Below are positions 44,401 through 52,982 of a stretch of DNA of 64,000 nt, piece by piece. The translations under genes were made by a program, and so were the position numbers. Origin of the DNA: Aerococcaceae bacterium zg-1292 (GTDB taxonomy: Bacteria > Bacillota > Bacilli > Lactobacillales > Aerococcaceae). The notes below the pieces were generated by a model, which had not been told where the DNA came from, made no database searches, and worked only from the letters and a program-made list of their open reading frames with translations. How positions within the stretch are numbered: position 1 is the first letter of the stretch; each line of letters starts with the position of its first letter. The stretch lies in contig CP065955.1 in assembly GCA_016126655.1 (NCBI GenBank), forward strand, positions 372,001-436,000, given 5' to 3'.

Positions 44401-44836
44401 GCTAATTATATATTTTTGCGCTATGTTGACATCTCTTGAGTCCTCACAAGTTGTCGGAGCACTTCCTGTTCTCTAGAAAAACTTCCATTGGGGGAAGTTT
44501 GATGTCTGCTTCAAAAGTTGTATCAGTACGTTGCTCGCACACTGGCGACTTTTATTTAGTGCATTCGTGTTGTGTCGCTGTCCGGCTTTTCCCTATTCTT
44601 TAAACGCCCAATTGCTTCTGCTGTGAATATTGTTCCTGTAATCGAGACAATACCTCGTCACGCTCATACCAGTGATTCAAGGAGCGGCACCACTTACTCA
44701 TGCGAGGTTGAAAGAGATGTAGTGGCGAAAATTGATGAAATATTTTGAAAGCACTTCACAAAAGGTAGAGAAAAAGGTATCATTAATTATGTAACTAGAA
44801 AAAGTATACGTTTTTGTATTTTTGAGGAGTGTCTAG
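44401..44836. other. Intergenic region with a short minus-strand remnant
   Basis: A 33-codon open frame on the minus strand (44701 to 44600, MSKWCRSLNHWYERDEVLSR and more) extends a longer upstream open stretch and looks like the end of a decayed gene. I do not recognise it. Near 44428-44455 a short repeat (gacatctcttgag, tcctcacaagttgtc) resembles copies at 19752, 19840 and 62283. A promoter for the next operon was not identified. Confidence 0.4.
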
Positions 44837-45724
44837 ATGAGGGAACCAATACTGGTTGTTATGGCTGCTGGCATGGGTAGTCGTTATGGTAGTCTAAAGC
44901 AAATGGATGCGTTAGGTCCTGGTGGTGAAACAATTTTAGATTATTCAATTCGTGATGCTTGTGAAGCAGGCTTTAGACGAGTTATTTTTATTATTAAAGA
45001 AGAATTTAAGATAGCATTTGATAAAAAAGTTGGGCAAAAAGCAAGGGAAAGGATGAGTGTTGATTATGTAGTCCAATCCTTGAATCAATTGCCCGTGGCT
45101 GTTCAATTACCGAAAGAACGTCAAAAACCGTTAGGAACTGCACATGCTGTCTGGTGTGCAAAGGACAAAATTGATGCGCCTTTTGCGGTCATTAATGCAG
45201 ATGATTATTATGGCTTACATGCGTATCAACAAATATATGATTTTTTAGCAAACTTAAATCAGCCGAATCATTATGCGATGGTCGGTTATGCACTCGGTCA
45301 AACATTATCGCCAAATGGTACTGTTTCACGAGGCTTGTGTACGCTTGGTGATAATCATGAATTATTAGCGATTAAGGAATTAACCCAGATTGAAGCGCAT
45401 GAATTGGGTGTGAGATATCGAGATGATGATTCGCAGTGGTGTGAAGTAGCATTAGACCGGATTGTATCAATGAATTTGTGGGGCTTCCCAGTAGCGTTTT
45501 TAGATGTGTTGGAAACAACATTAAGTGAAATGCTACAATCCATGACCCAGGAAGCATTGCGAAACGAAGAATGTTATTTGCCTAGCGTTGTAGAACAGCA
45601 AATTAGTAATGGAGCAGCCACTGTAACAGTGTTAGAGACGGATGCACGGTGGTTTGGCGTGACGTATAAAGAAGATAAAGCATTTGTCAAAGCGCAGTTA
45701 GAACAAATAGAGAGAAAAGGATGA
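44837..45724 (+). CDS. Sugar-1-phosphate nucleotidyltransferase
   Basis: A 295-residue GT-A-fold nucleotidyltransferase. LVVMAAGMGSRYGSLKQMDALGPGGETILDY is the NTP-binding signature, with further KPLGTAHAVWC and the metal Asp pair in VINADDYYG. Substrate: it overlaps the N-acetylhexosamine 1-kinase that follows, so it likely makes a UDP-N-acetylhexosamine from UTP and the kinase product. Ribosome binding site GAGGAGTG. Forms a two-gene operon. Confidence 0.85.
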   Translation: MREPILVVMAAGMGSRYGSLKQMDALGPGGETILDYSIRDACEAGFRRVIFIIKEEFKIAFDKKVGQKARERMSVDYVVQSLNQLPVAVQLPKERQKPLGTAHAVWCAKDKIDAPFAVINADDYYGLHAYQQIYDFLANLNQPNHYAMVGYALGQTLSPNGTVSRGLCTLGDNHELLAIKELTQIEAHELGVRYRDDDSQWCEVALDRIVSMNLWGFPVAFLDVLETTLSEMLQSMTQEALRNEECYLPSVVEQQISNGAATVTVLETDARWFGVTYKEDKAFVKAQLEQIERKG

Positions 45725-45729
45725 AAGTT

Positions 45730-46827
45730 ATGACAGAATATGCGATGAAAGCTTATGAACAATATCAACTACCCGGTGAATTTGTTTCACTGATGGCATT
45801 TGGAAATGGTTTAATTAATAAAACTTATAAAATCATTCATCGTGTAGGAGATAAGGACGTTGCCTATATCCTGCAACAAATTAATCATCATATTTTTCCA
45901 GATGTTGAAGGTTTAATGAATAATATTGATAAAGTCACTCGTTTTTTGAAAGCAGAAGCACGTGAACGCGGTGGTAATCCTGAGCGTGAAACTATGACAG
46001 TGGTGCCGACAAAAGACGGTAATCTATTTGCCAAAACTGATGACGGAGCTTATTGGCGTATTTATCGCTTTGTAGAAGGAACATTTTGTATTGACCGAGT
46101 GGAAGAAGATGCACATTTTTATGAGGCTGCTCGTGCATTTGGCGATTTTGCAGCGAAGTTACATCATTTTGATGCGACAGAATTAGTGGAAGTGATTCCG
46201 AAATTTCATGATACCCGTGACCGCTATCGGCAATTTGAAGAAGCTGTCGCAAATGATGTTGCTGGTCGTGTGAAAGAGTTGGCTGATGAGATAGCATTTG
46301 TTCGAAATCGAAAAGAAGATTGTTATTACTTATATGATTTATTAGATGCAGGTGAATTGCCGCTGCGAGTAACACATAATGATACCAAATTAAATAATAT
46401 TTTATTAGATGAACAGACACAAAAAGGTATTTGTATCGTTGATTTAGATACGATTATGCCAGGATTAGCTTTGTTTGATTTTGGTGATGCCATCCGTTTT
46501 GGAGCCAATACTGCCGCGGAAGATGAACCGGATTTATCGAAAGTTGCTTTTGATTTACCATTATACGAAGTTTATGTGAAGGGCTATCTAGAAGGTAGTA
46601 ATGGGATTTTAACTGAACGTGAGATTGAATTATTGCCATGGGGAGCGAAAGTGATAACTTTAGAGCAAGGGATTCGCTTTTTAACGGATTATCTAAATGG
46701 CGATGTCTATTATGGTACGACGCGGCCGCATCAAAATATTGACCGCACGCGTGTTCAATTCAAATTGGTTGAAGCGATGGAAGATAAGTGGCAAGCGATG
46801 AATGAGGTAGTCCAACGTTTGGTTTGA
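45730..46827 (+). CDS. nahK: N-acetylhexosamine 1-kinase (NahK-like)
   Basis: A 365-residue aminoglycoside-phosphotransferase-fold kinase. GNGLINKTYKII, YILQQINHHIFPDVEGLMNNI, the catalytic RVTHNDTKLNNILLD (Asp in HND) and DLDTIMPGLALFDFGDAIRFGA closely match Bifidobacterium NahK, which phosphorylates GlcNAc or GalNAc at C1. It lets salvaged amino sugars enter UDP-sugar pools without the 6-phosphate route. AAAGGATG supports ATG 45730; ATG 45721 overlaps the preceding stop. Confidence 0.85.
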   Translation: MTEYAMKAYEQYQLPGEFVSLMAFGNGLINKTYKIIHRVGDKDVAYILQQINHHIFPDVEGLMNNIDKVTRFLKAEARERGGNPERETMTVVPTKDGNLFAKTDDGAYWRIYRFVEGTFCIDRVEEDAHFYEAARAFGDFAAKLHHFDATELVEVIPKFHDTRDRYRQFEEAVANDVAGRVKELADEIAFVRNRKEDCYYLYDLLDAGELPLRVTHNDTKLNNILLDEQTQKGICIVDLDTIMPGLALFDFGDAIRFGANTAAEDEPDLSKVAFDLPLYEVYVKGYLEGSNGILTEREIELLPWGAKVITLEQGIRFLTDYLNGDVYYGTTRPHQNIDRTRVQFKLVEAMEDKWQAMNEVVQRLV

Positions 46828-46911
46828 AAAGATTGAAATTATGGTAGAATATTGCTAGAAGAAGCGTGTGTGCGATGGTGTATTTTAGCCGTATTTTCTG
46901 TAAAAAAGTCT

Positions 46912-46940
46912 TTGCATTTTGTTAGTGTGCATGGTATGAT
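46912..46940 (+). promoter_or_regulatory. Promoter of rpmE2
   Basis: TTGCAT (46912-46917) and TATGAT (46935-46940) with a 17-base spacer. Confidence 0.7.
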
Positions 46941-47012
46941 ATTAACGTTGCAGTAATGCAAAGGAATAACTCTAGACTAGCAAATAGTTTAGGGCAGAAA
47001 GGACGTAATATT

Positions 47013-47276
47013 ATGAAACAAGGAATTCATCCAGAATATCAAAAAGTTGTATTTATGGATACTACTACAGGTTTCCAATTTTTATCTGGTTCTACTAAAT
47101 CTTCAAACGAAACTGTAGAATGGGAAGATGGAAATACTTATCCATTAATCCGTGTTGAGATTTCATCTGATTCTCACCCGTTCTATACTGGTCGTCAAAA
47201 ATTCACTCAAGCAGATGGTCGTGTGGACCGTTTCAACAAAAAATACGGTTTCAAAGACGCAAACGCTGCAGAGTAA
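47013..47276 (+). CDS. rpmE2: 50S ribosomal protein L31 type B
   Basis: An 87-residue L31 ([20 protein letters not shown] onward) without the Cys pairs of the zinc form, so a type B paralogue that replaces zinc L31 under zinc limitation. ATG 47013 has AGAAAGGACG; the longer frame is not used. Its last 39 bases including the stop are the left att core of the integrated island, which leaves it intact. Confidence 0.95.
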   Translation: MKQGIHPEYQKVVFMDTTTGFQFLSGSTKSSNETVEWEDGNTYPLIRVEISSDSHPFYTGRQKFTQADGRVDRFNKKYGFKDANAAE

Positions 47277-47286
47277 GCGACAGGTT
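47238..47286. repeat. attL core of the integrated island
   Basis: 49 bases (beginning AAAAAATACGGTTTCAAAGA) identical to 59754-59802. They run from the end of rpmE2 past its stop. Confidence 0.93.
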
Positions 47287-47302
47287 ATTAAATCAACATT
47301 TT

Positions 47303-47338
47303 CAGCACTTTCTGATAGGGTCAGAGAGTGCTGTTTTT
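47303..47338 (+). terminator. Island-supplied terminator after rpmE2
   Basis: CAGCACTTTCTGA (47303-47315) pairs with TCAGAGAGTGCTG (47321-47333), then TTTTT. It imitates the original rpmE2 terminator, now displaced to 59830-59864. Confidence 0.75.
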
Positions 47339-47344
47339 GACTTG

Positions 47345-47362
47345 TACTAACTTTATACTAAC
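47345..47362. promoter_or_regulatory. Integrase arm-type repeats near attL
   Basis: TACTAAC at 47345-47351 and 47356-47362, 11 bases apart, matching three copies near attR (59636-59664). Likely integrase arm-binding sites. Confidence 0.6.
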
Positions 47363-47369
47363 TTATTTG

Positions 47370-48518
47370 TTAAATTGACAAAAATTCAACGAATTTATTT
47401 GCAGTTTCTTCTTTTTGTCTTTCACTAACCTTTAGATAAATATCATGAGTGGTTTTATAATCTTTATGCCCTAATCTTTCTTGAACTTCTTTCATAGTAG
47501 CTCCCGCTTCAAATAAAATTGAGCAGTGTGTATGTCTTAACTGGTGAGTTGTGATAAATTTTAGATTATTACCTTCTATTACTTTTTTCATATTATGGTT
47601 AGGAAATTCACCATATAATGGCATATTGCGTTCATTACAAAAAACCAGTTGATTAGTATTTTTCGTATGTTTACCAAGCTTGAAAAGCATTTCTGTTTGA
47701 TTAAGCTTGTGCTTTTTTAATAATTGCAAAGTACGATTATCAATTGAAATTACTCTATTTCCAGCGATTGTTTTTGAGCCCTCATCTAATTGAACGGTAT
47801 AACCATTGATTGTTTCGCCTGCGGTTTTATTAATAGTTATCGTACCTTTTTGGAAGTCAATATCACTCCAAAATAACCCCATTGCTTCACCTTTACGCAT
47901 ACCTGTAAAGGCAAGCAAATGAAGCATAGTTTTAGCATTGCTATCTAGGTCAGATGAGTGCAAACACTCAATGAATGTATTAAGTTCCTCTTTAGTCCAC
48001 CATTCAACGGAATATTCTGATTTTTTGCTTTTAGGGCGAATTAAATGTGTAGCTGGATTGTCAGAAATTAATCTTAAGTGGACAGCATATTCTAAAATAC
48101 GATACGCAAGATTACAACTATTATGATACCTAACTAATTTTTTTGCTTGCTGATCTACAAATTTTTGGCAAATTAAAATTGAAATCTTATCAACATACAT
48201 TTCACCATAGTATGGTAATACGTGATTATTAATCACTTGTTTTTGAGAAAAAAATGTAGTTGGTTTGACGGTAGGTTCATATAATTTTAACCACAATTCG
48301 CAAACTTCTTTGAATTTCATTCTTTTACTATTTAATTGATTTCCATTTTTTTCAAAATCTAATTTAATACGGTTGAATGTCAGTTCAGCTTCTTTTTTTG
48401 AAACAAAACCATTTCTAGTAATTATTTTCTTTTTGCCAGTAAGAATATCAGTTCCTATGTATCCTTTAACCTGGTATCTAGTTTTATTATTTTTATCTTT
48501 GTATTGAACTATTTTCAT
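47370..48518 (-). CDS. int: Tyrosine recombinase integrase
   Basis: A 382-residue phage-type integrase. An N-terminal AP2-like/SAM-like DNA-binding part (KDKNNKTRYQVKGYIGTDIL) precedes the catalytic domain: Arg in FTGMRKGEAMGL (about 214), HxxR in HQLRHTHCS (about 331-339), H in LGHKDYKTTHDIYLK with the Tyr nucleophile at about 363. It mediates integration at the 3' end of rpmE2. Ribosome binding site AAAGGGGAAAT on the minus strand. Confidence 0.93.
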   Translation of the reverse strand: MKIVQYKDKNNKTRYQVKGYIGTDILTGKKKIITRNGFVSKKEAELTFNRIKLDFEKNGNQLNSKRMKFKEVCELWLKLYEPTVKPTTFFSQKQVINNHVLPYYGEMYVDKISILICQKFVDQQAKKLVRYHNSCNLAYRILEYAVHLRLISDNPATHLIRPKSKKSEYSVEWWTKEELNTFIECLHSSDLDSNAKTMLHLLAFTGMRKGEAMGLFWSDIDFQKGTITINKTAGETINGYTVQLDEGSKTIAGNRVISIDNRTLQLLKKHKLNQTEMLFKLGKHTKNTNQLVFCNERNMPLYGEFPNHNMKKVIEGNNLKFITTHQLRHTHCSILFEAGATMKEVQERLGHKDYKTTHDIYLKVSERQKEETANKFVEFLSI

Positions 48519-48537
48519 ATTTTATTTCCCCTTTCCA

Positions 48538-48558
48538 CCATACTAGTACGGCCAATAC
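48538..48558 (+). repeat. 21-bp repeat, copy 1
   Basis: CCATACTAGTACGGCCAATA plus C, immediately upstream of the integrase start on the minus strand. An identical copy is at 49688 and an inverted one, one mismatch, at 59604. Confidence 0.8.
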
Positions 48559-48584
48559 TTATGAAGTGAAAGGGAAGTTGGAGA

Positions 48585-49040
48585 TTAGTTATTACTTTGC
48601 TTCCAGATATTAAAATTTATATTTTTTTCTATATCATTCATAAATGTTGAATATTCATCATCTGAAAATATTGCTGATAATTCACTGTTACTAATGATAA
48701 TATTATTTGTCGCATTATTATCAATTACTTCAACTTCAACGTTAAACCCTAAAGCTCCTAAATATTCTGCGAATCCTAATTGTCTATTGCCTTCCTGTTT
48801 TAAGTAATCTAGATTCACTTGATTCATAATTTCAGAAACAGTTGTATTAGATAACTTTGCAATTTGATGTAGCATGTTATTATTCGGTTTATTTCTGCCA
48901 TTTTCCCAATTACTTAAAGCAGAAACAGTTGCATTTATTTTATTGGCAAATTGTTTTTGATCTAATCCTAATTCAGAACGAATACTTTTAATGATTAAAC
49001 CAAGTCTTATATCTTCAGGTTTGTAATTCTTTTTAGTCAT
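48585..49040 (-). CDS. XRE-family CI/Stl-like repressor
   Basis: A 151-residue repressor. N-terminal HTH (LGLIIKSIRSELGLDQKQFANKINATVSALSNWENGRNKPNNNMLHQIAKL, about 12-60), then a less conserved C-terminal part without the LexA-type peptidase Ser/Lys, so not self-cleaving by what I see. Divergent from the Cro-like gene, over operators in 49041-49159. In PICIs such a repressor (Stl) is relieved by helper phage proteins. Confidence 0.82.
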   Translation of the reverse strand: MTKKNYKPEDIRLGLIIKSIRSELGLDQKQFANKINATVSALSNWENGRNKPNNNMLHQIAKLSNTTVSEIMNQVNLDYLKQEGNRQLGFAEYLGALGFNVEVEVIDNNATNNIIISNSELSAIFSDDEYSTFMNDIEKNINFNIWKQSNN

Positions 49041-49071
49041 TTTTAAGCCTCCTTTAGGGTTATATTAACAC

Positions 49072-49145
49072 AATTACAGAAAATACACAATATTTTGTTG
49101 ACAATTCAAAATCAACATGGTATTCTAATTACAGAAATTACACAA
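49072..49145. promoter_or_regulatory. Divergent operator/promoter region of the island switch
   Basis: AATTACAGAAAATACACAA (49072-49090) and AATTACAGAAATTACACAA (49127-49145) are direct repeats, and AATTACAGAAATTACAGA lies at 49358-49375. The rightward promoter TTGACA (49098-49103) and TATTCT (49121-49126), spacer 17, lies between the first two, so repressor binding would block it. Confidence 0.75.
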
Positions 49146-49159
49146 AGGGTGGTGAAGCA

Positions 49160-49384
49160 ATGAACGTATCTAGATATAGACGATATACTGGCTTGACTCA
49201 GGAGCAATTAGCTAAGTTAATTGGAATATCAACTAATAGCTATAGTAATAAAGAGAGAGGAATAACACCGTTCACATATCATGAGATGGTTAAGATAAGG
49301 GGTGTTTTCCGTGATTATTTCCCTAATATAACTATGGACGAAATTTTTTTAGATGGAAATTACAGAAATTACAGATTCGTTTAA
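49160..49384 (+). CDS. Cro-like HTH protein
   Basis: A 74-residue XRE-family protein: RRYTGLTQEQLAKLIGISTNSYSNKERG (about 5-32) is the HTH. It is the first rightward gene of the switch. The third operator copy lies within its end. Ribosome binding site GGGTGGTG. Confidence 0.75.
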   Translation: MNVSRYRRYTGLTQEQLAKLIGISTNSYSNKERGITPFTYHEMVKIRGVFRDYFPNITMDEIFLDGNYRNYRFV

Positions 49385-49401
49385 TGAAGGGGGTTCAATA
49401 A

Positions 49402-49683
49402 ATGCAAGGAATAGCAGTTACGCTACCAAAAGAATATGAAGAACAATTACTTCAAAACTTTATGCTGATTAATCAGCAAGCGGTAGATTTAATCTTTGAA
49501 AGAATTAAAGATGATCGCAAGATGATTAGACAAACAGAGTTATTAAAACGATACAGAATTGGAAATGAATTGCTGATGGATATGTTAGCAAAAGGATTAC
49601 CACAATATCGTTTAAGTTCAAAAAATATATTATATAACGTTGATGAAGTAGATGAATTTATTAGACAGCATTATAAATTATAA
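49402..49683 (+). CDS. Small HTH/excisionase-like DNA-binding protein
   Basis: A 93-residue protein. RQTELLKRYRIGNELLMDMLAKGLPQYRLSSKNILYNVDEVDEFIRQH is the MerR/excisionase type pattern, so an Xis or regulator. Ribosome binding site AAGGGGG. Confidence 0.65.
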   Translation: MQGIAVTLPKEYEEQLLQNFMLINQQAVDLIFERIKDDRKMIRQTELLKRYRIGNELLMDMLAKGLPQYRLSSKNILYNVDEVDEFIRQHYKL

Positions 49684-49687
49684 AAGT

Positions 49688-49708
49688 CCATACTAGTACG
49701 GCCAATAC
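49688..49708 (+). repeat. 21-bp repeat, copy 2
   Basis: Identical to 48538-48558 over 21 bases, just after the HTH gene stop. Confidence 0.8.
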
Positions 49709-49725
49709 ATGATGGAGAAGGAATA

Positions 49726-49794
49726 ATGGAAAGTAAGCATAAAAAAAGCACCCGCCAAATAGGTGCTTACATATTCAAAGGTAATAGGTTCTAA
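49726..49794 (+). CDS. Possible 22-residue leader peptide
   Basis: ATG at 49726 behind GGAGAAGGA encodes MESKHKKSTRQIGAYIFKGN and two more residues. An overlapping hairpin (AAGCACC at 49746, GGTGCTT at 49762) suggests regulation of the following genes. Low confidence. Confidence 0.3.
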   Translation: MESKHKKSTRQIGAYIFKGNRF

Positions 49795-49834
49795 CCCTAT
49801 GCCTTTATTATAACAAGAATAAAGGAGAATTGCA

Positions 49835-50035
49835 ATGAATGAGAAGATAAAAGTAATGTTGGGCAACACAGTAATTAGTGAATTTAATGACGATTATCGA
49901 ACTATCTTAGATATATATCAGTATTACTCAAAATATGGCTTTTCTTGGGCTCTTATGCATATCTATTTATTTGGAAAGATACAAGGGGTTAGAAAAGAAC
50001 GTGCAAGAAAAAACAGAGAGAAACGAGGTGATTAA
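49835..50035 (+). CDS. Small island protein, unknown function
   Basis: A 66-residue protein with mixed helix and a very basic tail (KERARKNREKRGD). No family recognised. Ribosome binding site AAAGGAGAA; starts six bases before the primase gene ends its gap, so part of the replication operon. Confidence 0.55.
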   Translation: MNEKIKVMLGNTVISEFNDDYRTILDIYQYYSKYGFSWALMHIYLFGKIQGVRKERARKNREKRGD

Positions 50036-50040
50036 GATCA

Positions 50041-52428
50041 ATGGTAGACCACGTAGAACTGTTAATTGATAATATAGGTTTTATTGAGAAGCCAACTAAA
50101 AGTGAGGCTGGTGAAATAACAAAAAGAATACATAATTTTAGAAGGATGATTAGCATACCCTGTTTGGCAAAAGAAGTTGGTGACGAAGGTCATACAATGG
50201 TGCTGGCAACAATGAAGGGAACGTTATCAAAAACAAATATGGAACAACAGCAAGTTTTAGCTTTGGATTTTGATAACACAAAAATCAGAATAGAAAATGG
50301 AGAGAAGAAAAAGACTAGAGTAGATGAAGATGATTACATATCTTTTGAACAATTATTAGATAATGATTTTGTTAAAAGACATTGTGCTTTTGGATATTTT
50401 TCAAAAAATCATTCGAATGAATGGCATAGATTTAGATTAGTATTTATTTTAAGTAAACGATTAATTTCGAATGAAGAAGTTGAAAATGCGTATAGATTTT
50501 TAGATAGTCAATTACCTGGATCGGATAAAGGGACGTTTCACTCTAATCGAATGTTTTATGGGGGTAAAGGTAGCTTTGAGATTAATTATGAAAATTATAT
50601 CGATGTAAATGATATACCGAAGCCTAAACCTAAAAAACAATACGATCAGACTTCAGCAATCAGTATAAAGGAATCTAAATTTGATAAAGACGTTAGAAAA
50701 TACATTGAAATTGATGGCGGGAATTTATTAGAAGAATTCAATTATATAAATGTGATGTATTCAATGTTGAAAAGTATTCAATTAAATGAACTTACTGTAG
50801 AACAGTGTGAAAAGTATATAAGTTGGATTGCTATAGGAGATAACGAGTGGGCATATAACAACGTTGCAAGATTAAGAAGTGAATTACAACGAGGAACGAA
50901 ACCAGATACTGATTGGTCGTTTGTAAAAAAAGTTCATGCTGTAATAGGTAAGAAAACTAGTGACTACATATCTGAGAAAATTGAGGATTATTTTCAGTAC
51001 GGTATTGATGATTTTAACAAAGGTATTGAAAAACTAAAAGAACAAGCAGGCGAAGATTTGAATTTTGAGAAAAGTAACTTTTCATTTGATGCAAATGGTG
51101 TTTCATGGTGGCAAAAGGTAGATAAAAATGGTGAGGTTTTAGGGACGTTTCCAGTTAAAGACTATGCAAACTACAAGCGAATGTGGGATATAGTTTCTGT
51201 TCTGTTTTATAACGAATTTACAAATGCTGTAGATACTTATGATTTTAGAGAAAGAAAAATCAGAACTTACAATGATTTAGATAGCAGTATTATTTTCGAT
51301 ATTATTGAATCAATCTACCATGTTGAAGTGCCTAATAAAAATCAAATGGATATTATTAGAAACCTTGCACAAAAACATAGATACCATCCAATCAAATATA
51401 TTATTGAAAATCAGGAATGGGACGGAGTACCACGAACTGAATCATATTTTATTGATTTATTAGGGTGTGAAGACACAGCATATACTAGAGCAGTTACAAA
51501 GGTATGGTTTACTGGTTTAATCAATCGGATATATAACCCTGGTTGCAAATTTGACTATGTCCCAATTTTAGTAGGTGGGCAAGGTATAGGTAAGAGTACA
51601 GCGTGTTCAATCTTATTGCCTGATTATTTTACTGATAATGTGAAGTCATTCGGTGATAAAGAAGATGATAAGAGAAAACTTGAATTCGTTGCTATAGTAG
51701 AACTAGGTGAGTTAAAAGGGTTTAAGAAAACTGAAATTGAAGATATTAAAAGTTTTGTTTCAGCAAGAAGTGATTTAATTCGAACGCCTTATGACAAGTT
51801 CCAACGGAATGTACAACGCCATTGTGTATTTATTGGTACTAGTAATACAGGGGATTTTTTAAAAGATGATACAGGAGAGCGAAGATGGTTACCAGTACAA
51901 TGTGGAGTTATTGAACAGAAATCTAAACCATGGGAAGTTAGCGAAGATTATATCCAGCAAGTTTTAGCTGAAGCGAAGACATGGTACGACACTAAGCAAC
52001 CATTAGTACTAAATCAAGCGATTATTGAACAACTGGCTGAAATTCAACAGGATTACAAAATGGAAGACCCAATGAAGGACGCTATTATGAATTACTTAGA
52101 AATGAAAGTACCGCCAACTTGGTACGATGACGATAGGAAAAGAAGACGAGAACATTACCTTGCTGTAACGGGTGAAGACGATTATGATGTTAGCCCGTAT
52201 GCTTTTGCTAAAACTGTTTGCACAGAACCCATTACTAAAACTTCCGTGAGTGAAATTGCTTATGTTGTTTTCGGAGATAGTGCTGTTATGAAAGGCGGTG
52301 CTAACTTTGGAGTACATGGTAAGATTCGGTCAGTATTAGACAATCTAGAAGGGTGGAAGAAAACAAGAGGGAGACTTAAAAAGAACGATAATCCAACTAA
52401 TATTTATCGTTCTGATTTAATGCTTTGA
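50041..52428 (+). CDS. VapE-type primase/helicase (Pri-Rep)
   Basis: A 795-residue replication protein. The N-terminal half has a primase-polymerase-like region (LALDFDNTKIR and later RFRLVFILSKR), and the C-terminal half is the VapE/SF3-like helicase: WDGVPRTESYFIDLLGCED, Walker A GGQGIGKST (about 517-525), Walker B VAIVELGELKG, and the sensor SNTGDFLKDDTGERRWLPVQ. This is the replicase of PICIs and related islands, which starts replication at the adjacent origin. Confidence 0.88.
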   Translation: MVDHVELLIDNIGFIEKPTKSEAGEITKRIHNFRRMISIPCLAKEVGDEGHTMVLATMKGTLSKTNMEQQQVLALDFDNTKIRIENGEKKKTRVDEDDYISFEQLLDNDFVKRHCAFGYFSKNHSNEWHRFRLVFILSKRLISNEEVENAYRFLDSQLPGSDKGTFHSNRMFYGGKGSFEINYENYIDVNDIPKPKPKKQYDQTSAISIKESKFDKDVRKYIEIDGGNLLEEFNYINVMYSMLKSIQLNELTVEQCEKYISWIAIGDNEWAYNNVARLRSELQRGTKPDTDWSFVKKVHAVIGKKTSDYISEKIEDYFQYGIDDFNKGIEKLKEQAGEDLNFEKSNFSFDANGVSWWQKVDKNGEVLGTFPVKDYANYKRMWDIVSVLFYNEFTNAVDTYDFRERKIRTYNDLDSSIIFDIIESIYHVEVPNKNQMDIIRNLAQKHRYHPIKYIIENQEWDGVPRTESYFIDLLGCEDTAYTRAVTKVWFTGLINRIYNPGCKFDYVPILVGGQGIGKSTACSILLPDYFTDNVKSFGDKEDDKRKLEFVAIVELGELKGFKKTEIEDIKSFVSARSDLIRTPYDKFQRNVQRHCVFIGTSNTGDFLKDDTGERRWLPVQCGVIEQKSKPWEVSEDYIQQVLAEAKTWYDTKQPLVLNQAIIEQLAEIQQDYKMEDPMKDAIMNYLEMKVPPTWYDDDRKRRREHYLAVTGEDDYDVSPYAFAKTVCTEPITKTSVSEIAYVVFGDSAVMKGGANFGVHGKIRSVLDNLEGWKKTRGRLKKNDNPTNIYRSDLML

Positions 52429-52781
52429 GCCTTTTGTGCATAATGGGAAAAATTATACGCACAAGTGAAACGCTTGATATGACAGCAATTGTGCTTTTGT
52501 GCTTTTTGTGCATATATATTACTACTAATTATTTATTTTTTAGGATGTAGCTAATAAATATAAGAGTATAGGAATTACTGACACGAGAGGTACAAACGGC
52601 ACAAAAGTGCTGAAAATGTTGATTTGGTAGGGTTTAGGAGTGTGCATAATAAAAAGAATAAGTATGCACAAATAAGCAATAAAAAGGCACGATTCATCCA
52701 CTTGTCGCCAACGATATAAGTTGACAATTGTAATGCTGTTAAGCGGGTGAGATATATAAACAATAAAAAAAGAGGTGTAAT
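52429..52781. other. Putative island replication origin with iterons
   Basis: Repeated short motifs flank an AT-rich core. TTTTGTGCATA at 52433-52443; TTTTGTGCTTTTTGTGCATA at 52496-52515; GTGTGCATAA near 52640; and its complement TATGCACAAATA near 52663. Other TTGTGC/GCACAA words lie at 52457 and 52599. There is no gene. In staphylococcal islands the origin also lies directly downstream of the replicase gene. Confidence 0.65.
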
Positions 52782-52982
52782 ATGAAAAAGCGTAAAGTAT
52801 TGCTGAAAACGGCAGTAGTTCACACTTCTCCTTTTAATTTAGAAGGTAGAATAAATAGCCAAATGGAAAAAATTTATGATGAAGAAGGCTTTTTAAATAT
52901 TAAAGGGGTAAAGTGTGAATCATTAAAGAAAGAAATAGTGGTAATAATTTTTTATGAGGTGCTGAATTATGAGGAAGATTGA
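52782..52982 (+). CDS. Small island protein, unknown function
   Basis: A 66-residue protein, basic at the N-terminus (MKKRKVLLKTAVVH). No domain recognised. Ribosome binding site AGAGGTG. It overlaps the next gene by 14 bases. Confidence 0.55.
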   Translation: MKKRKVLLKTAVVHTSPFNLEGRINSQMEKIYDEEGFLNIKGVKCESLKKEIVVIIFYEVLNYEED

